Shown here: in pieces, positions 24,701 to 33,400 of the stretch
Layout: each line of letters begins with the position of its first letter
Position numbering within the stretch: the stretch's first letter is position 1
Source of the DNA: Mesodorylaimus sp. YZB2_4
Taxonomy: Eukaryota > Nematoda > Enoplea > Dorylaimida > Dorylaimidae
Reading direction: 5' to 3'
NCBI GenBank assembly: GCA_030248295.1
Contig: JASANH010001278.1
Location: forward strand, 365,501 to 429,500
DNA length: 64,000 bases
Notes under the pieces: generated by a model
Told to the model about the DNA's origin: nothing
Databases searched by the model: none
Seen by the model: only the letters and a program-made list of their open reading frames with translations
Made by a program: the position numbers and the translations under genes

Positions 24701-26335
24701 GGGCGCCAAAGTAGGAGGTACCCTCCAAATTTACGACTTTTATACCTCCTATTCGTTAATGCTAACTGGGAGACGGAGTTTGACCAGCCTAAAATATGCC
24801 CTATCCATCTATCTTTCACCATGACCCCCCCTCCCTCGTATACACTTTAGATTTACTTTTAACATCAAAATATGCGAGAAACTGCGCCTAACTTACGGGA
24901 ATTTTGAGAAAAATCCATTTTTGAAAATCTTGCGAGACAGATCATGTAACCAGACATTTAGACGCGCCCAAAACCGCTTTGATGTCAAAAGTGGCGGACG
25001 AGCGGGAAATTCAAAAGGTGCGTACTTCTGGCACTTAGTGACCGCAACTTAAAGGTAAAAGGTAGAAACTTGAAAGGTAAAATTTTTTCGCGACAAGCAT
25101 TCGACTCCTCGTCCATTTGCGAACACGCTGATATGTCGTTGATCAGGAAAGACTGAAAGATCAGTGAGTTATAGCTGATATCGCCGAAGCATTTTTAAAA
25201 AAGTTTTTTGGGATTATCACGTGAAAATCGAGTGTGCACAAAAGGATTGTTGCGTCACTATCACCACTCATGGGTGCATCTACTGCACACATGAAAAAGG
25301 AGGGTCAAAAAAATTCACTTGGCAACCCCTGGGTCGGCCGTTACAGAAAGCCTGTCTTAATTGCTATTCGCACTCGATTACAGCGTTGCGCTGTAATGTT
25401 CGTTAGCGGAATGTAACTTTGTGGTTTAATATCAACTTTTTTCTCAGAACTACAATATTCATTAGATGTATCGTATTATTTATCAGAAATACAAAATTTT
25501 GAGCCGATCTTACTCGAACTGTAGAAAAAACACAGAAAAGCAGCAGAGAAATGGAAGATTATCTAAATATACAGAAGGGGTCTATTTCGCTTGAAGAAAT
25601 AAAACATCGCTCCTTCAAAAATTTTTGCATAAAAGGCGGTTTATAATCAAATGTGCCAATGAGCTCTGAAGTTATTTTGTGGTAAATTCGTGTAGCGCTT
25701 CATATTAAGCGAATTATTCAAAGTGGACCAAGAGACTCAAAAGTGGTAAATAAGCCACAAATTTGCTGTGTCCTGACCACACACCGATCTCTTCTGACTT
25801 GCATGCTCGAATCCATTTACAATTAAAACACTCTCTTCAACTTACCTTTCCCAATTTGGTTTCTCACTCCGCCTCGTCCCCGTCCGCACAACAATATTTT
25901 TTTGATCTTCGTCTTTCTCACATCGCTGGCCGTCGGTGTTTGCATTGACGAAGGGCCGGGTTGATTTCGGACGCAGACATCAAGGTGATGCATGTCGGTC
26001 TGGACGTAATCATCGCCGTCATCCTCGTCGTCGTCCTCGAATCCGACAGGAAAGTGACCAGTGCTCTCCGAGTACTTTCTCGATTTCCTGTGACCGCTGC
26101 GTCGTCGCGGCCTGCGTGAGCTCAATGATAAGGAGATTGTGGACACTCGCTGGGGGCGTCGAACTGGTTGGCGGGGCACTATGGCCACAGTGTCATCCGT
26201 GTCGGCCAGCAGGTTGGCCGTGGGCGAATACTCGTCCGTGTGATGTTTCACATATTTGTGATTATTATTGGGGCCTTTGTCCGAAGTGCATGCTCCAGGA
26301 CCCATTTTCCAACACCCAGCCATGGCAGCACGCAT
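3727..26335 (-). CDS. Type IV diacylglycerol kinase (zeta/iota class) with giant N-terminal extension
   Basis: The enzyme phosphorylates diacylglycerol to phosphatidic acid, damping DAG signalling. Sixteen exons join in phase, 5' to 3': 26335-25846, 19427-19266, 18027-17658, 15311-13548, 11009-10910, 9762-9607, 8975-8820, 8757-8533, 7683-7493, 7437-7186, 6927-6776, 6521-6151, 5180-5004, 4949-4778, 4722-4588, 3995-3727; total 5,142 nt, about 1,713 residues. In order: Ser-rich disordered region (1-928); RKAIARS (zeta/iota RKAI block); [13 protein letters not shown]; two C1 domains (about 970-1110); a basic MARCKS-like/nuclear-localisation patch [19 protein letters not shown] (about 1120-1141); catalytic domain with FVNPKSGG and [10 protein letters not shown] (about 1150-1290); accessory domain ([48 protein letters not shown]; about 1290-1522); the conserved post-catalytic segment; then ETKI-stop. 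No ankyrin repeats follow, unlike vertebrate zeta/iota. Exons from 15311 down are well supported; the three most 5' exons rest on splice sites and phase. Confidence 0.85.
4020..4230 (+). repeat. Dispersed repeat family R1, copy 1 (kinase intron)
   Basis: About 190 bases matching 10495-10680 in the same orientation: both share GGTCCGTATTACTGGAGGGA, GGAGCTTTTGAACCACGCCAA, CATGGCTGAAACxTCACC and ATCAATTGCCAGTCG. It carries a short GACGCT triplet expansion near 4165. It is located in an intron of the diacylglycerol kinase. Class unknown. Confidence 0.7.
5280..5720 (+). mobile_element. SINE-like element with tRNA-like head (plus copy)
   Basis: The best-preserved plus copy of the family. The head near 5293 contains GCGGTGCCTTAGTTAAGGCG, resembling a Pol III A box. 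The body includes ACCCCGTTCTCAGAGTGGGA and GGATGCCCTCGTGTGGAGG, then GCTGCCATGAGAGC and ATCATGACTGCTGGCCGGC. Related blocks occur at 52590-52960 (+), 2800-3300 (-), 41640-41880 (-) and 59020-59335 (-). It sits in a kinase intron. No open reading frame is implied. Confidence 0.6.
10495..10680 (+). repeat. Dispersed repeat family R1, copy 2 (kinase intron)
   Basis: Second copy of the R1 repeat (see 4020-4230), same orientation, inside the intron between the exons at 10910-11009 and 9607-9762. Both copies begin with AATACGA and a GTCCGTATT block that is self-complementary with it, suggesting a small stem at one end. Confidence 0.7.
11010..13547. other. Kinase intron, no other gene seen
   Basis: Intron between the large Ser-rich exon and the RKAIARS exon on the minus strand. 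Short frames on both strands lack splice-bounded or family-like content. A short CACT microsatellite lies near 12592-12612. Confidence 0.5.
13548..15311 (-). CDS. Large exon 4 of the kinase: low-complexity Ser-rich N-terminal region
   Basis: A 1.76 kb exon with continuous coding frame, open from 15328 (ATG) to 13493. The donor CAG|GTTTGC at 13547 joins in phase 2 to the exon at 11009, completing the M-I-R-K-A-I motif that vertebrate zeta/iota kinases carry as RKAI. The acceptor ggtcag at 15312 joins the exon at 18027-17658 in phase; initiation at the ATG at 15328 is an alternative. The content is disordered and Ser/Thr/Pro/Arg-rich, with RS-type phosphosite-like blocks (RSRSWD, RSRSMD), a Gln/Glu coiled-coil-like stretch after [11 protein letters not shown], and a basic patch [13 protein letters not shown]. 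No known domain was recognised. Confidence 0.7.
15312..17657. other. Kinase intron 3
   Basis: Non-coding on present evidence. A tRNA-like T-arm lies close to the 3' part of the plus sequence (see 17229-17300). The stretch just above 15312 may instead hold an alternative promoter and 5' UTR for initiation at the ATG at 15328. Confidence 0.4.
17229..17300 (-). other. tRNA-like T-arm remnant
   Basis: On the minus strand GCGGG-CTCGAAT-CCCGC forms a perfect five-pair T stem with a B-box-like loop. No matching acceptor 5' strand or convincing anticodon arm was found at the expected distance upstream. It is therefore a tRNA relic or SINE head rather than a working tRNA gene. Confidence 0.35.
17658..18027 (-). 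CDS. Exon 3 of the kinase gene (candidate)
   Basis: Open frame between an acceptor (actttcag) and a donor (GTGAGT). It encodes [17 protein letters not shown] at the start and ends with an acidic run (DEEEDN). It joins in phase 1 to the exon at 19427-19266 (GAA G|AA CCT) and in phase 2 downstream. No domain is recognised. It may contribute a short coiled-coil ([20 protein letters not shown]). Confidence 0.6.
19266..19427 (-). CDS. Exon 2 of the kinase gene (candidate)
   Basis: A 162-nt open segment with strong splice signals: acceptor tttttttag and donor G|GTAAGC. Both ends are phase 1, so it could be skipped without a frame change. It encodes [19 protein letters not shown] and more; no family is recognised. 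The upstream join (AAA G|AT TTA) to the exon ending at 25846 is in frame. Confidence 0.6.
19428..24392. other. Kinase intron 1, left part
   Basis: Largely AT-rich, without splice-bounded frames or recognised families apart from the R2 repeat at 22670-22850. Nothing else supported was seen. Confidence 0.4.
22670..22850 (+). repeat. Dispersed repeat family R2, copy 2
   Basis: Matches 2310-2520 in the same orientation, sharing CCAAGCCTGG, AGGGGTTGACG, GATCGATTACTCTCTCCCAC and CGCCATGGxCTACCAGGCAC. It lies in the kinase intron between exons 1 and 2. A further short fragment of the family lies near 22970-23050. Confidence 0.6.
24393..25360. mobile_element. Fold-back (long inverted repeat) transposon, family FB1, copy 1
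   Basis: The left arm (about 24393-24690) and right arm (about 25080-25360) are inverted copies: TCGCGACAAGCATTCGACTC on one side is mirrored by GAGTCGAATGCTTGTCGCGA on the other, and the outer ends read AAAGACAGG and CCTGTCT. TTAA is present at both edges, consistent with a TTAA target site. The interior (about 24690-25080) shows no transposase frame, so it is non-autonomous. It is inserted in the large kinase intron. The family is related to the copy at 51779-53973. Confidence 0.75.
25846..26335 (-). CDS. Candidate first coding exon of the kinase gene
   Basis: Open frame from an ATG at 26333-26335 (another in-frame ATG lies 4 codons on) to donor G|GTAAGT. It includes an Arg/Ser-rich basic block ([16 protein letters not shown]), an acidic block ([10 protein letters not shown]) and a Cys-containing start (MAGCW). 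It joins exon 2 in phase 1. No homologous domain is recognised. The start is chosen as the first ATG in the open frame; an upstream exon cannot be excluded. Confidence 0.5.
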
Positions 26336-29300
26336 CCGCGTTACAAAATTCAATGTGTGGAACGACTAGCACTACTAGAGCCGAAATCTCAGCTTCTGTA
26401 CACCGCACGTGATATTGGAGTTGGAAGAATGAAAATACGGCATCGGCAATAAGCTTTTAAATATATATGGAAGGTAACTCGATTAAGTCGCACTCGATTA
26501 AGAAATATCAAAAATAATCAAGGAAAATCAAATGTAAATTTGCCCTAGGCCCTCTTTTCGGAAGTTCAGTGCATGTCTTTAGGCGAGAATACACGTTATA
26601 GTGTGCACGAAATACGTGAACACGGATATGTCCGCCGCCATTTCAATGCTGGCCATCGAACGAAAGACAAGCCATCGCTTATAATTTAGCTAAAATACAT
26701 AAAACTAAAACTAGTCTAGGCAACGAACTACTCGAATTTCAAACCCTCGACGCGGTCATTCATGTTGACTCGAGGTGTACATTGGCGACACCCGTCCTCT
26801 TTGCCTCCTGGTCCGAGAGGAAATAAGAAATTGGAGCGGACAGTCGATCGAGTGCCTGCCCACACCCGTACCATACTCTGCTCCGGCCTTGCCTGTGACG
26901 TAGTAGACAGACGACGCGTACCGTGTTGTCAGATCTTGCCAGCGTAGCAACGACACTGGAACAACACGCGTTCTATACTCGCCCTACACCAACCACCAGA
27001 AAACCAGTATTCGTTGACAATTTCGCCAACTCGTGGCGGGAAGTTCGAAACGTTGTAATTGCCTGGTGTTCCATAAAACTGGTTCTTTTTAACAAATATG
27101 GCCAGATATACAGGAGATGGTGTATCCTGAAACGGAAAGAATGGAATGCAAAATGTAAAAATACATTGCCACGTTAACTACATTTTTTCTCCTTGATTTT
27201 ACTCGTGAGACACATTCGACAAGCAGTTCAAGAAGAGAACTATCTAAATAAGCTACAAAAGTGTCGCGAACGCGGGAAATTCGTGAACCCAAGAAATCTG
27301 GGGGGGGGGGGGGGGAAATTCCAAAGGCGTGGGGGTAAATTTTTTGAAAATTCATGAGTGAGCCCATATGACGTCAGGCAGATCCATTTGCGAATTAAAA
27401 GCTCGAAAGTAAGGAGTAGGCCGCTTGAATCCGTGGTTTTTCCTTCCTAATAAAGAACCTTTTCGACCAAATTACGCCGCTTTAGTCTCAAGAAATCTAC
27501 TCGGCCAGTTTGATTAGAGGGCGTGCTGGACGGGGGCAGTCGGTGAAAAGCGCCAATTTATTCAAAAGCAAAAAGCTAAATGACCAGGAAGAAGAAAAGT
27601 GCGAGCAAGAAACTAGAAGACGAGAAGGCCTGCGTTCGGCTCGATAAGGAATCGTCACCACCAAATAAGGACTCTAGACAGTCTTTCGAGAGTTCACGTA
27701 CTCAAGCGTGGTTTTTCTACTTAAGCACCCTCGGGGCACATTTCGAACGCCCGTTCGAGCGGACCTTTTCACACGAAATAAATTCAAATTAGCAAGAAAA
27801 TCCATGCAAACCTCTTTTTTATATTTCCTTCCACTTGCCTGACTTTTCTTTAGCGAAAAAACCATCGAGAGCAAGAATTCATTTTTCTAGCTAGCTCATA
27901 GCCAAAACATGGAGGCTTCCTTCTCTGCCCATTTCACAGTTCGATTCGGTTGAAAGTAGGTGCAAAAGTAAAATGGGCACTTTGCTAGCTAAAATGCTTG
28001 TTATGGATTCGTAAATGGCAGGCCGAGTCGAGGACGATAAGTGTCGGCGACCTTTTGACTAGACCCAAGGTCTGTGGTCAGGCACGTTCGTCTTGCTTGC
28101 TGAAATGCTTCAATCGTTGGGACGGAACCAAGTTAAAGCTAACGAGCGAGTCGGCCAGTGCATTCGTTGCCCAAACATTCCCGACGGACAAAGTGTTTGC
28201 CTTAGCAATAAGGCCCACAAATATGAGAAATGAAGCGAAAAATAAGAACCGACGCCTGAATACTCAATGAAGAGGCGGATAGTGTTTCACTTTCAGCTGC
28301 CCAGTGGATAACTGCCGTTGCAAATGCACCCCAGACACTTATCTACGTCAGTTAGAGTGTCGTCTAGCCGCACCAATGAAAGGCTGGGAATCATACTAGG
28401 TTACTTGGCCAGCTAACGAACTAGTTGGCCACTTTCTTCAATTTTAAGCTCTTAAGGGGGAGCGATAAAAGAATAGGAGAAAGTTCGAATTCGCGCTCTT
28501 TTTGAATGCAAAATCCTCAGGCTAATTTTGATCTCGTTTGCAGTGAAACGCAGGACTTGGCTGTCTGCAGTTTCCATTAGTTTTTCACAATCTCTTAATT
28601 TGAAACTTGCTCAGATCTCTTGAATTTTTCCAGCATAAAAAATTGGTGATAACGGATTGACTCCAACCTTTTGCCTCTCAGAGGTTTATCAGCAACTCCT
28701 TCCCACCACAGGATCGAACAGTGCGGTGTTCCACTCTCAGGCTCGTTGGGTGGACCATTTGTGTGTGTGTTCGTGACAAAAATAGGGTGAAGGCCCTATT
28801 AGAGGAGAGAGAGTGAGAGTTTGGAACTTGTTCATACTTGTGCGATTTCTTCCATGATCAAATTGAAATGTGCTACAAGCACTTCTTCACAATTCACCTT
28901 GGGGGGCAACAAATATTTGGAGAGGACAGAATGAGTATTCCTGAATTATTAAGACAATTTTTAATTCATTTCGTCCAGTCGAAAATATCCTTTATGGAAA
29001 TGTGGGTAACACAAATCCATGAGAGTTGGCTTTGAATTTTGTACTAGTGGGCTTTGCAATAAGCATGAAAGAAGGAGGATCTGCTGATGTATAGGTGCAA
29101 TACTCACACTTCGAACTGTAGCCTCACAAGCGCAAAAGCCAGCAGCATCGACCTTTGCGACCGCAACGAAATCATTTACTCAACTCGACTCAGCGCAACG
29201 AAATTTTATCGCTTTTCCGTGCGGCTTTCTCGTCAGTAGTCTCTTTACTGAGGCCGGCTTGAACGCGTATCTGCCTGGCAGGGTACCTACAGATTTGAAA

Positions 29301-29508
29301 TGCCTGCAGCACAGACGGCTAAGAGAACCGCCACACACACATGCAGGATATTTCCTAAACGACGTGACTTGGAAGTTTGATTGTGAAGTCATGTGAAAAG
29401 CAGTTTGCAACAAAACAGATAATGCAGGACAGGAGAATGCATCAATGGATGTTTACTCAAAAATTTTTGCACTGCACTCTAGGTACACTGCTAACTGTAT
29501 ATGTATGT
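26336..29508. other. Spacer upstream of the kinase gene
   Basis: No supported gene. It includes a run of sixteen G at 27300-27315. The part just above 26335 is the likely 5' region of the kinase gene, but no core promoter element can be defined. A short Lys-rich frame at 27580-27792 (+) has no splice or family support. Confidence 0.4.
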
Positions 29509-30290
29509 ATGTTGGCGGCAAAGGCCGAAATCAGGCATTCCGCGTAATGCCTGACCAGCCTCCGCGAGGGCATTCGACCTTTGCCGGCGCGGCCAGGCAA
29601 AGTTCGAAATGACCTCGCGAAGGCTGGTGATTACGCGAGTTGCCTGAGTGACCAGGCAAAACGCGGAATGCCGGATTTAGGCAAAAGTCGAATTTGGTCC
29701 ACAAAATGGGTTTCTACAAGCTCGGAACCAAAGACGGTTCCTTCTCCCGTACAAAACGACTTCGAAATTTGAAAAGAGAACCTTTTTGTAGCCGAAGACG
29801 TTTCCAGTAAGGAAATATTTTTGCCGGAACTGTCGCTCCTGCATCGATCACTGGAAGACTGCAAAGAGTTTTTGAAAAATGCAAGTGCAAGGGAGGTTGA
29901 CAAAGTAGATGTAAATGCAAGTCAGCTAATTTGTAGTGTAACAGTCGTTGTCATAAGCTCAAGCTGTCGTGTAAGTAAGCGTGGGCTTCTCATTCACCCT
30001 GTCCATGCTTTACAAATACAGTAAGTTATATGCTTACGAATCGAGAATGCACAAAGACAGACTAGAAGTACCTACAGCATTTTACTATTTCTAAGACGGG
30101 TTATATAGAATGCCCAACTTCGGGGTTTCAGCATTCCGCGTATTGCCTGGTCACTCAGGCAACTCCCGTAATCACAAGCCTCGGCAAGGTCATTTCGGCC
30201 TTTGCCTGGCCGCGCCGGCATTTTGCGAAATGCCTGGTGCTGGTCAGGCATTACGCGGAATGACTGATTTCGGTCTTCGCCGCCAACATG
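29509..30290. mobile_element. Fold-back transposon, family FB2
   Basis: The arms at about 29510-29705 and 30108-30290 are inverted copies of about 180-190 bases. Outer ends read ATGTTGGCGGCxAAGGCCGA and its mirror CGGTCTTCGCCGCCAACAT; deeper, GGCATTCCGCGTAATGCCTG is mirrored. The arms also contain internal GGCATT/AATGCC palindromes, so the tips can fold on themselves. The spacer (about 29705-30108) has no transposase frame. Confidence 0.75.
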
Positions 30291-30910
30291 TACACCAATA
30301 TGGCTTTGCCAGGACCCCCTAGGAAGACAACTGCTACTTATTAGGAGCACCTGCATCCGTGAAATATGAGTAAAATGATATACAAAATATTCGATGTGTC
30401 GACAGAAAACTGGTAAAAAGTTTATTACTAAAATGGATACAGACGTTGGGAAATTTGCTCATATAGACTGGGAGGAGAAGAAATTGAGTACATATCAGGC
30501 ATCGGTGCTTACGATGCGCGCGTTGTTTGAAATCCTATGATCTTATTCTCTTAAATGAGCTAGAACTGTTTTCATTGGAAGATGGTGAACATTCCTTGAC
30601 GACCTGCTGGGTTGATTCATGTTCATGTTTTACTGTGACACAAAGCAGCCGAAGCGTACTCACTGGGACAGAAACAAATATAAGATCAAATTTATTGCAG
30701 CTGTTCCAATAAAATATGCTGCATCTCTGCAGAATAACAAGTTTAAATTTACCGCTTTTATATCTAAAACCATTGGTACCTGAAAATCATACTCTTCACA
30801 TTGTACTGATAGGGCTGTCGGGATTCCCAGCAGAGCAGGCGAACGATCGAGCGAAAAGTGCTTGTCAAACCTTGACTAAACTCTTCGAGCATATCAACCA
30901 TTTCGTGATA

Positions 30911-32044
30911 ATGTCTCGCCCTTTCGACTCTGCCGCCCAACCAAGTACGCCTAAACCGTCCTCTCCACCGACTTTTTCAATAACATGGAAAATTGACTGG
31001 CAAGAATTCCGCGAACTCGCATCAAAAAATATTACAAAACCATTTATAACATCCCATAAAAATGTTGCTTTTCACTGGAAAACGGAAATGGCAGCTGGAA
31101 AAATCCAGCCTGGATTAAAATCGCGTAAATTCAGTTTTCGCTTGTTTTATGAAAACGGTCCTGTCGATATTTTAAAAAATTGTTCATTTCGCATGCGCAT
31201 CGTGAAGCCGGACGGATCGTGCATATCGGCATTTCGAATCGGTTTATTTAATGCCGAGAGAGGCGCGTTGCAAGGAATGGAAAATTTTGATGTTATGGAT
31301 TTGATCGAATTTCGAAACAAGTACGATCTAAACGCGTATTATCCGCTAGTCTATCGCATCATGATTAGTGTTCCGGCGTCCGCTTTTGATTATCACATGC
31401 ATTACCCGTTTTCTGGTGGCCTTCCATCTTGGCTCTCGTCTCAATACAAAGATATAAAAAACCCGAATTCAAAATATTCCGATATCCGATTGATGTCTGG
31501 CGATGGGAAAATATTTTATTGTCATCGAAACGTGATCGGTTTGCAATCGGAGGCTTTGGCGGCCATGATTCGCCATCCGACGACCGAAGATGAACAAAAC
31601 GGCATGTTTAGCTTTCCTTTAGTCAGTCATCAAGCCCTGCATGCGATTTTGGAATACCTGTACACGGGCGAAACATTGCTTACAGCCGAGGCATGCATCG
31701 TGGTCGAAGTAGCCGATTTCGCTGAACAATACGGTTTGAAAAAGTTGAAAGAATCTTGCGCCGCTTGCTTATGGGATAAAGCTGTAGAAAATTGGAAGGA
31801 CTGTATATTGATCGCTGCATTCTCAGACCTAAACAATGATTTGACTTGTTTGAAAGATCGCGCTTTTGATGTTTTGGTAGATAATTTTGAGAAAATACCA
31901 CCAGAACTACTTGAATTCAATCGTAGCTTCTCGAGCGGAAGAAAGAGCCGTCAACTTCGACAAGAAAATCCAAAAGAAGAGAATCGGCTGAGAAAAGATT
32001 TTTATCTTTTCATGTATCGTCGCGTGCAAGCTGTCCTTATTTAA
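30911..32044 (+). CDS. MATH-BTB protein (candidate Cullin-3 substrate adaptor)
   Basis: A single-exon gene of 377 residues. The MATH domain (about 22-155) starts FSITWKIDWQEFREL and should bind substrates. The BTB/POZ domain (about 188-288) contains YSDIRLMSGDGKIFYCHRNV and LEYLYTGE, typical of the dimerising, Cullin-3-binding fold. A short BACK-like helical tail (about 290-345) follows. The layout matches SPOP/BATH (MEL-26-like) adaptors of CRL3 ubiquitin ligases, which are expanded in nematodes. The start is the ATG at 30911, just before the MATH domain; the frame stays open to an upstream ATG at 30716, but that extension looks non-coding. The reading frame is intact, stop TAA. Basic C-terminus (SSGRKSRQLRQENPKEENR). 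The particular substrate cannot be told. Confidence 0.9.
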   Translation: MSRPFDSAAQPSTPKPSSPPTFSITWKIDWQEFRELASKNITKPFITSHKNVAFHWKTEMAAGKIQPGLKSRKFSFRLFYENGPVDILKNCSFRMRIVKPDGSCISAFRIGLFNAERGALQGMENFDVMDLIEFRNKYDLNAYYPLVYRIMISVPASAFDYHMHYPFSGGLPSWLSSQYKDIKNPNSKYSDIRLMSGDGKIFYCHRNVIGLQSEALAAMIRHPTTEDEQNGMFSFPLVSHQALHAILEYLYTGETLLTAEACIVVEVADFAEQYGLKKLKESCAACLWDKAVENWKDCILIAAFSDLNNDLTCLKDRAFDVLVDNFEKIPPELLEFNRSFSSGRKSRQLRQENPKEENRLRKDFYLFMYRRVQAVLI

Positions 32045-33400
32045 AGGGCACGAAGGCAAATTGCGCAAAATTTTTTAATATTATGATTTTTTTACATGTA
32101 AATGAATTATGTATACGAGAGGCCATGCACAGCGTCTATGAACTGCTTTTTCATTTACGGCACTAGCTAATTTAACCATTGCCTATGAAATACGGATACT
32201 GCCAAATTAGAGACTTGTGAATATCCTCTCAAAGACTTAATAGCTTACAAACGGTATTTTTTGGACTGAAACTAATTGTAAGAAACGTATATGAGGCTGT
32301 AAAAGTCCGTACCGGTAGGTCGCGATGAATTCAACACTGGTAGCCCCGTTGAGCGGGATTGCCCATCATGCTTTTGTTTCCGTTTGCAGTCATTGTGCGC
32401 CGCGTCCATATCATGGCTGATCCCAATCGATTGCTCTGCTTCTGCGCCAGACCCCGCGATGGACCACGAAATGACCGTCCAGATCACGTTGAACCCTTGT
32501 GTCGTCGGTGATTCCTGTCCACCAACTTCGACGGCTCAACCTTCGATTCATTGTTGTTGATCCCTAATCAACAGATCGACTGTCTGGTCAGTAACGAGAT
32601 GATGCTATCTGTAGCTCTCTCTAGCCACAAACACGATGGCCGATGATCCTATGATACCATGAAACGGGTCAGTCAGGCCAACATTGAACACTACCACCAG
32701 CTGAGGATGCGCCAGGTGCCCTATACGATTATGGGTGTCACCTAACCCTCCTTTTTTGCAGCCCGCTAGCTGGAACCTTACAAGTCGCGACACCATTCAA
32801 AATGCAGCTTCAATCGCGTCACAATTGAACGAGTCGGCGAAAGTAGTTCCTGGTTTGTCCAGCTCAACGCCGAATTGAGCAACCTCGCAACTATATGTAC
32901 ACCGTAGGCGATTCTAAGAGAATGCACCGAGGCCTCGCCATGGAAATCCATCATTGCTCAATGGTCTGCAGTCCAATTTCCTCTTGCTCAAGGCCTCTGA
33001 CCCAATCTCGAAATGTTTCATTTCATAGGGCTACTCTATTCGCCTTTTTTGGGCGAACGGCTCAATGATTTCTGTTTTCAACTGCCATCGCTTAAATCGA
33101 CATCAGAGCTGGCTTGTTTGCAGTCCTTCCTGTATCTGACTGATCAAGCGAGCGCGTGGCTTACCCAGTATTTCTTGTATGTACACAATACAGTATCTAA
33201 AACAATGTCCTGGTGAAAACATTCTTCAAAATATCAGGTCTAAAACAGGTTGGGAATCTTATTTGTACTTTTGTTAAAGCTTGACTGCCCAGATTCAAAG
33301 CCAGTATGTTGACCATGTGTCGGTGGATTGCCCATTGGGGTGACCTCGCCAATCCACATTTCTTGCGGCAGGGTATCCTTTTGCGACCTGCGTGGTCACT
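32045..33400. other. Degenerate element-like DNA after the MATH-BTB gene
   Basis: From about 32270 to 33200 the composition becomes more coding-like and GC-richer on the plus strand, with broken frames such as LACLQSFLYLTDQASAWLTQ near 33110-33170 that loosely recall retroelement gag. No intact gene was found. It is probably a decayed transposon, unassigned. Confidence 0.3.

Noticed and set aside
27300-27315. G homopolymer as a quadruplex regulatory site
   Set aside because: A single uninterrupted G run in spacer DNA; no conserved context, could be sequencing or slippage variation.
27580-27792. Lys-rich 70-codon frame on plus
   Set aside because: No homology, splice context or signal; likely chance.
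30716-30910. Upstream extension of the MATH-BTB reading frame to an earlier ATG
   Set aside because: The 65 extra residues resemble translated 5' UTR and the MATH domain starts right after the ATG at 30911.
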